Positions 15,008 to 16,679 of a stretch of DNA of 16,679 nt are shown piece after piece. The stretch is from CAZMRW01 sp964568805 (GTDB lineage: Bacteria > Pseudomonadota > Gammaproteobacteria > Methylococcales > Methylomonadaceae). The translations under genes were made by a program, and so were the position numbers. The stretch is taken from the NCBI GenBank assembly GCA_964568805.1, contig CAZMRW010000090.1, forward strand, positions 1-16,679, written 5' to 3'. The first letter of the stretch is position 1. Every line of letters begins with the position of its first letter. The notes beneath the pieces were generated by a model, which was not told where the DNA came from, ran no database searches, and worked only from the letters and a program-made list of their open reading frames with translations.

Positions 15008-15945
15008 ACTGGAACACCTTACCCGGAAGCGTTCAAATCGCCTTCATGGCTATCGGCGCCCTGCTCTCGCTGGCAAGCGTGATTTCCATGGTACTGGTCA
15101 GGGCAAAACCGAAGCACGACTATAGCGAGTTGCGGCTGCGCATCAAAACCTGGTGGCTGATTGCCGGCGTGTTTGCCGTAGCTGTTCTTTTTAACCGCAC
15201 GGTATCGGTCATCGTTTTTGGATTCATCAGTTTTCTGGCCTTTAAGGAATATCTATCGCTGATACCGACGAGGCGCGCGGACCATCGCGTACTGCTCTGG
15301 GCCTATTTATCCATCCCTTTCCAATATTACTGGGTCTGGGCGGGCTGGTACGGCATGTTCATCATTTTTATCCCGGTCTACATGTTTCTTTTTTTGCCGA
15401 TGCGGATGATCTTAATCGGTGAAACCCAGGGCTTCCTGCGCGCGATCGGCACCCTGCACTGGGGACTGATGATCACCGTATTCAGTCTTAGCCACATGGC
15501 GTTTATGCTGGTGTTGCCCGCTGCCCGGAATCCGGCCGGCGGTTCCATGGGTTTGCTCATATATCTGGTGTTTTTAACCGAAATCAACGATGTAGCCCAG
15601 TACCTCTGGGGCAAAAGTTTCGGACGCCGCAAAGTGTCGCCCAAGGTCAGCCCCAACAAAACGGTAGCCGGATTTTTAGGTGGCGTGGCGACAACCATCG
15701 TTCTGGCTGCTGTATTGGCGCCCTATTTAACGCCGCTGTCGATGCAAGCCTCATTGGCGGCCGGGGCACTGATCGGTGTGGCCGGTTTTGTCGGCGATGT
15801 CACTGTTTCCGCGCTGAAACGCGATATCGGCGTCAAGGACAGCGGCAGCATTCTGCCCGGACATGGCGGCATTCTCGATCGTCTCGACAGTCTGACCTAT
15901 ACCGCTCCGCTGTTCTTCCATTTTGTGCATTATGTTTACTACTAG
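15004..15945 (+). CDS. ynbB: YnbB-like phosphatidate cytidylyltransferase (CdsA paralogue)
   Basis: This 313-residue integral membrane protein has about eight helices. The C-terminus carries the complete cytidylyltransferase signature at 269-295: SALKRDIGVKDSGSILPGHG followed by GILDRLD. Asp274, Lys278-Asp279, His287 and Asp292-Arg293 are in place, so it should convert a phosphatidate-like lipid plus CTP to a CDP-lipid. GEFVGD-type residues precede it (AGFVGDVTVS). The N-terminal half is divergent, as in the E. coli YnbB branch, so this is probably not the main housekeeping CdsA. From memory, E. coli YnbB has been reported to feed the MPIase glycolipid. Coupling by ATGA overlap to the YnbA-like gene suggests that it supplies that enzyme's substrate. 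Confidence 0.9.
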   Translation: MNWNTLPGSVQIAFMAIGALLSLASVISMVLVRAKPKHDYSELRLRIKTWWLIAGVFAVAVLFNRTVSVIVFGFISFLAFKEYLSLIPTRRADHRVLLWAYLSIPFQYYWVWAGWYGMFIIFIPVYMFLFLPMRMILIGETQGFLRAIGTLHWGLMITVFSLSHMAFMLVLPAARNPAGGSMGLLIYLVFLTEINDVAQYLWGKSFGRRKVSPKVSPNKTVAGFLGGVATTIVLAAVLAPYLTPLSMQASLAAGALIGVAGFVGDVTVSALKRDIGVKDSGSILPGHGGILDRLDSLTYTAPLFFHFVHYVYY

Positions 15946-15954
15946 GAAGCCGGC

Positions 15955-16596
15955 ATGCTGCGTATCCTGTTCTACACGCTCATCGTCAAGCCCCTGGTAT
16001 TGATTGTACTTGGCATCAATGTCAGAGACCGTCATCACCTGCCCTGCTCCGGACCGGCGATTATCGTGGCCAACCATAACAGCCACCTGGATACCCTCGC
16101 CCTCATGTCGATGATTCCGGTGAGACTTATCAATCAGGTACACCCTGTTGCCGCTGCGGACTACTTTCTGAAAAACCGTGTCCTCAGATGGTTCGCGTTG
16201 AATATTGTCGGCATCATTCCGATTGAACGCAAACCCTCAGAAAAAAACCGGCATGTGCTGGCGCCGGTCATCGAGGCCCTGGACAAAGGACTAATTCTGA
16301 TTCTGTTCCCCGAAGGAACCCGAGGCCAGCCCGAAAGCATGGGCAAACTCAAGAACGGACTCGCCCGTTTAATCAGCGAACGCCCTGATGTTCCGGTCAT
16401 TCCCATTTTCTTCTATGGCTTGGGAAAGAGCTTGCCGAAAGGCGAGTTTATCCTGGTACCTTTTTTTATTGACGCCTTTGTTGGAGCCCCGCTTCTGTGG
16501 GAAGGGAGCCGTCAGCTTTTTATGGAAAAACTGGCGCTGCGGATGAATGAATTACGGTGCAAGGCAGTAAAAGCCACCGAGGCAATGGAAGATTAA
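15955..16596 (+). CDS. PlsC-type acyltransferase
   Basis: This 213-residue LPLAT-family acyltransferase begins with a membrane-anchoring segment (about 4-21). It has the canonical NHNSHLD box (His41-x4-Asp46), the NIVGIIPIERK substrate motif (83-93), FPEGTRG (118-124) and DVPVIPIFFYG. It lies 9 bases after the YnbB-like gene, with AGGAAGC before its ATG, so it belongs to the same operon. It differs from the other PlsC in the window in having the canonical HX4D rather than HX4E. The acceptor may be lysophosphatidate or a lysolipid made from the YnbA/YnbB product; the latter is inference from context. A short AT-rich hairpin (16588-16602) spans the stop, without a T-run. Confidence 0.88.
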   Translation: MLRILFYTLIVKPLVLIVLGINVRDRHHLPCSGPAIIVANHNSHLDTLALMSMIPVRLINQVHPVAAADYFLKNRVLRWFALNIVGIIPIERKPSEKNRHVLAPVIEALDKGLILILFPEGTRGQPESMGKLKNGLARLISERPDVPVIPIFFYGLGKSLPKGEFILVPFFIDAFVGAPLLWEGSRQLFMEKLALRMNELRCKAVKATEAMED

Positions 16597-16679
16597 ATCT
16601 TCTGATACGAAAAACACCAAAACGAGAGAGGAACTTGCAAAACTAAATAAAGCGAGCGGAATTAGAGCTATAGAGGTCA

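Noticed and set aside
16588..16602. GAAGAT-TAA-ATCTTC hairpin at the end of the last gene, as a terminator
   Set aside because: It is AT-rich, overlaps the stop codon and has no T-run after it.
16597..16679. Open frame running off the window end (KTREELAKLNKASGIRAIEV)
   Set aside because: It has no start codon and no ribosome-binding site in the right place, and only about 25 codons are visible, so it cannot be supported as a gene.

Overview
The window looks like a chromosomal segment of a gammaproteobacterium. The evidence is the gene order glyQ-glyS-gmhB-plsC (also found in Pseudomonas), an Escherichia coli-like bifunctional Aas, and homologues of E. coli YnbA and YnbB. The pairing of a ba3-type oxidase with a di-heme cytochrome c4 and the codon style would suit a methanotroph-like (Methylococcales) organism. 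That placement is a weak inference, because no methane-oxidation gene is present.

Layout: (1) 202-3246 (+) is a compact respiratory operon: a 50-residue subunit IIa-like membrane peptide, a CuA-bearing subunit II, a ba3-type subunit I and cytochrome c4, which is the likely electron donor. (2) 3247-6620 is an AT-richer, loosely packed accessory stretch. It holds a half-size EamA-type permease, a BASS-type (bile acid:sodium symporter family) transporter, a perfect 38-bp palindrome, an unidentified coding remnant, and a molybdopterin oxidoreductase reduced to its N- and C-terminal ends. (3) 6699-11605 (-) holds a hypothetical lipoprotein and then, read from high to low coordinates, glyQ, glyS, gmhB and plsC, packed with overlaps or very short gaps. 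(4) 11624-12101 is a divergent gap with a good sigma70-type promoter for the next block. (5) 12102-16596 (+) is a phospholipid block: aas, ynbA-like CDP-alcohol phosphatidyltransferase, ynbB-like CdsA paralogue and a second PlsC-type acyltransferase.

How it works together: block 1 is a terminal oxidase that takes electrons from cytochrome c4 through CuA to the heme a3/CuB centre. The minus-strand cluster makes glycyl-tRNA synthetase, an LPS-heptose phosphatase and a lysophosphatidate acyltransferase. The last block combines lysophospholipid re-acylation (Aas), acyl transfer (PlsC), nucleotide activation of a phosphatidate-like lipid (YnbB) and transfer of the activated lipid to an unknown alcohol acceptor (YnbA). 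Its head-group enzyme has Asn in place of two of the four conserved Asp of the CDP-alcohol phosphotransferase motif. The best candidates for under-described biology are this aas-ynbA-ynbB-plsC block and the decayed region with the perfect palindrome. I saw no tRNA, rRNA, CRISPR array or intact insertion sequence.
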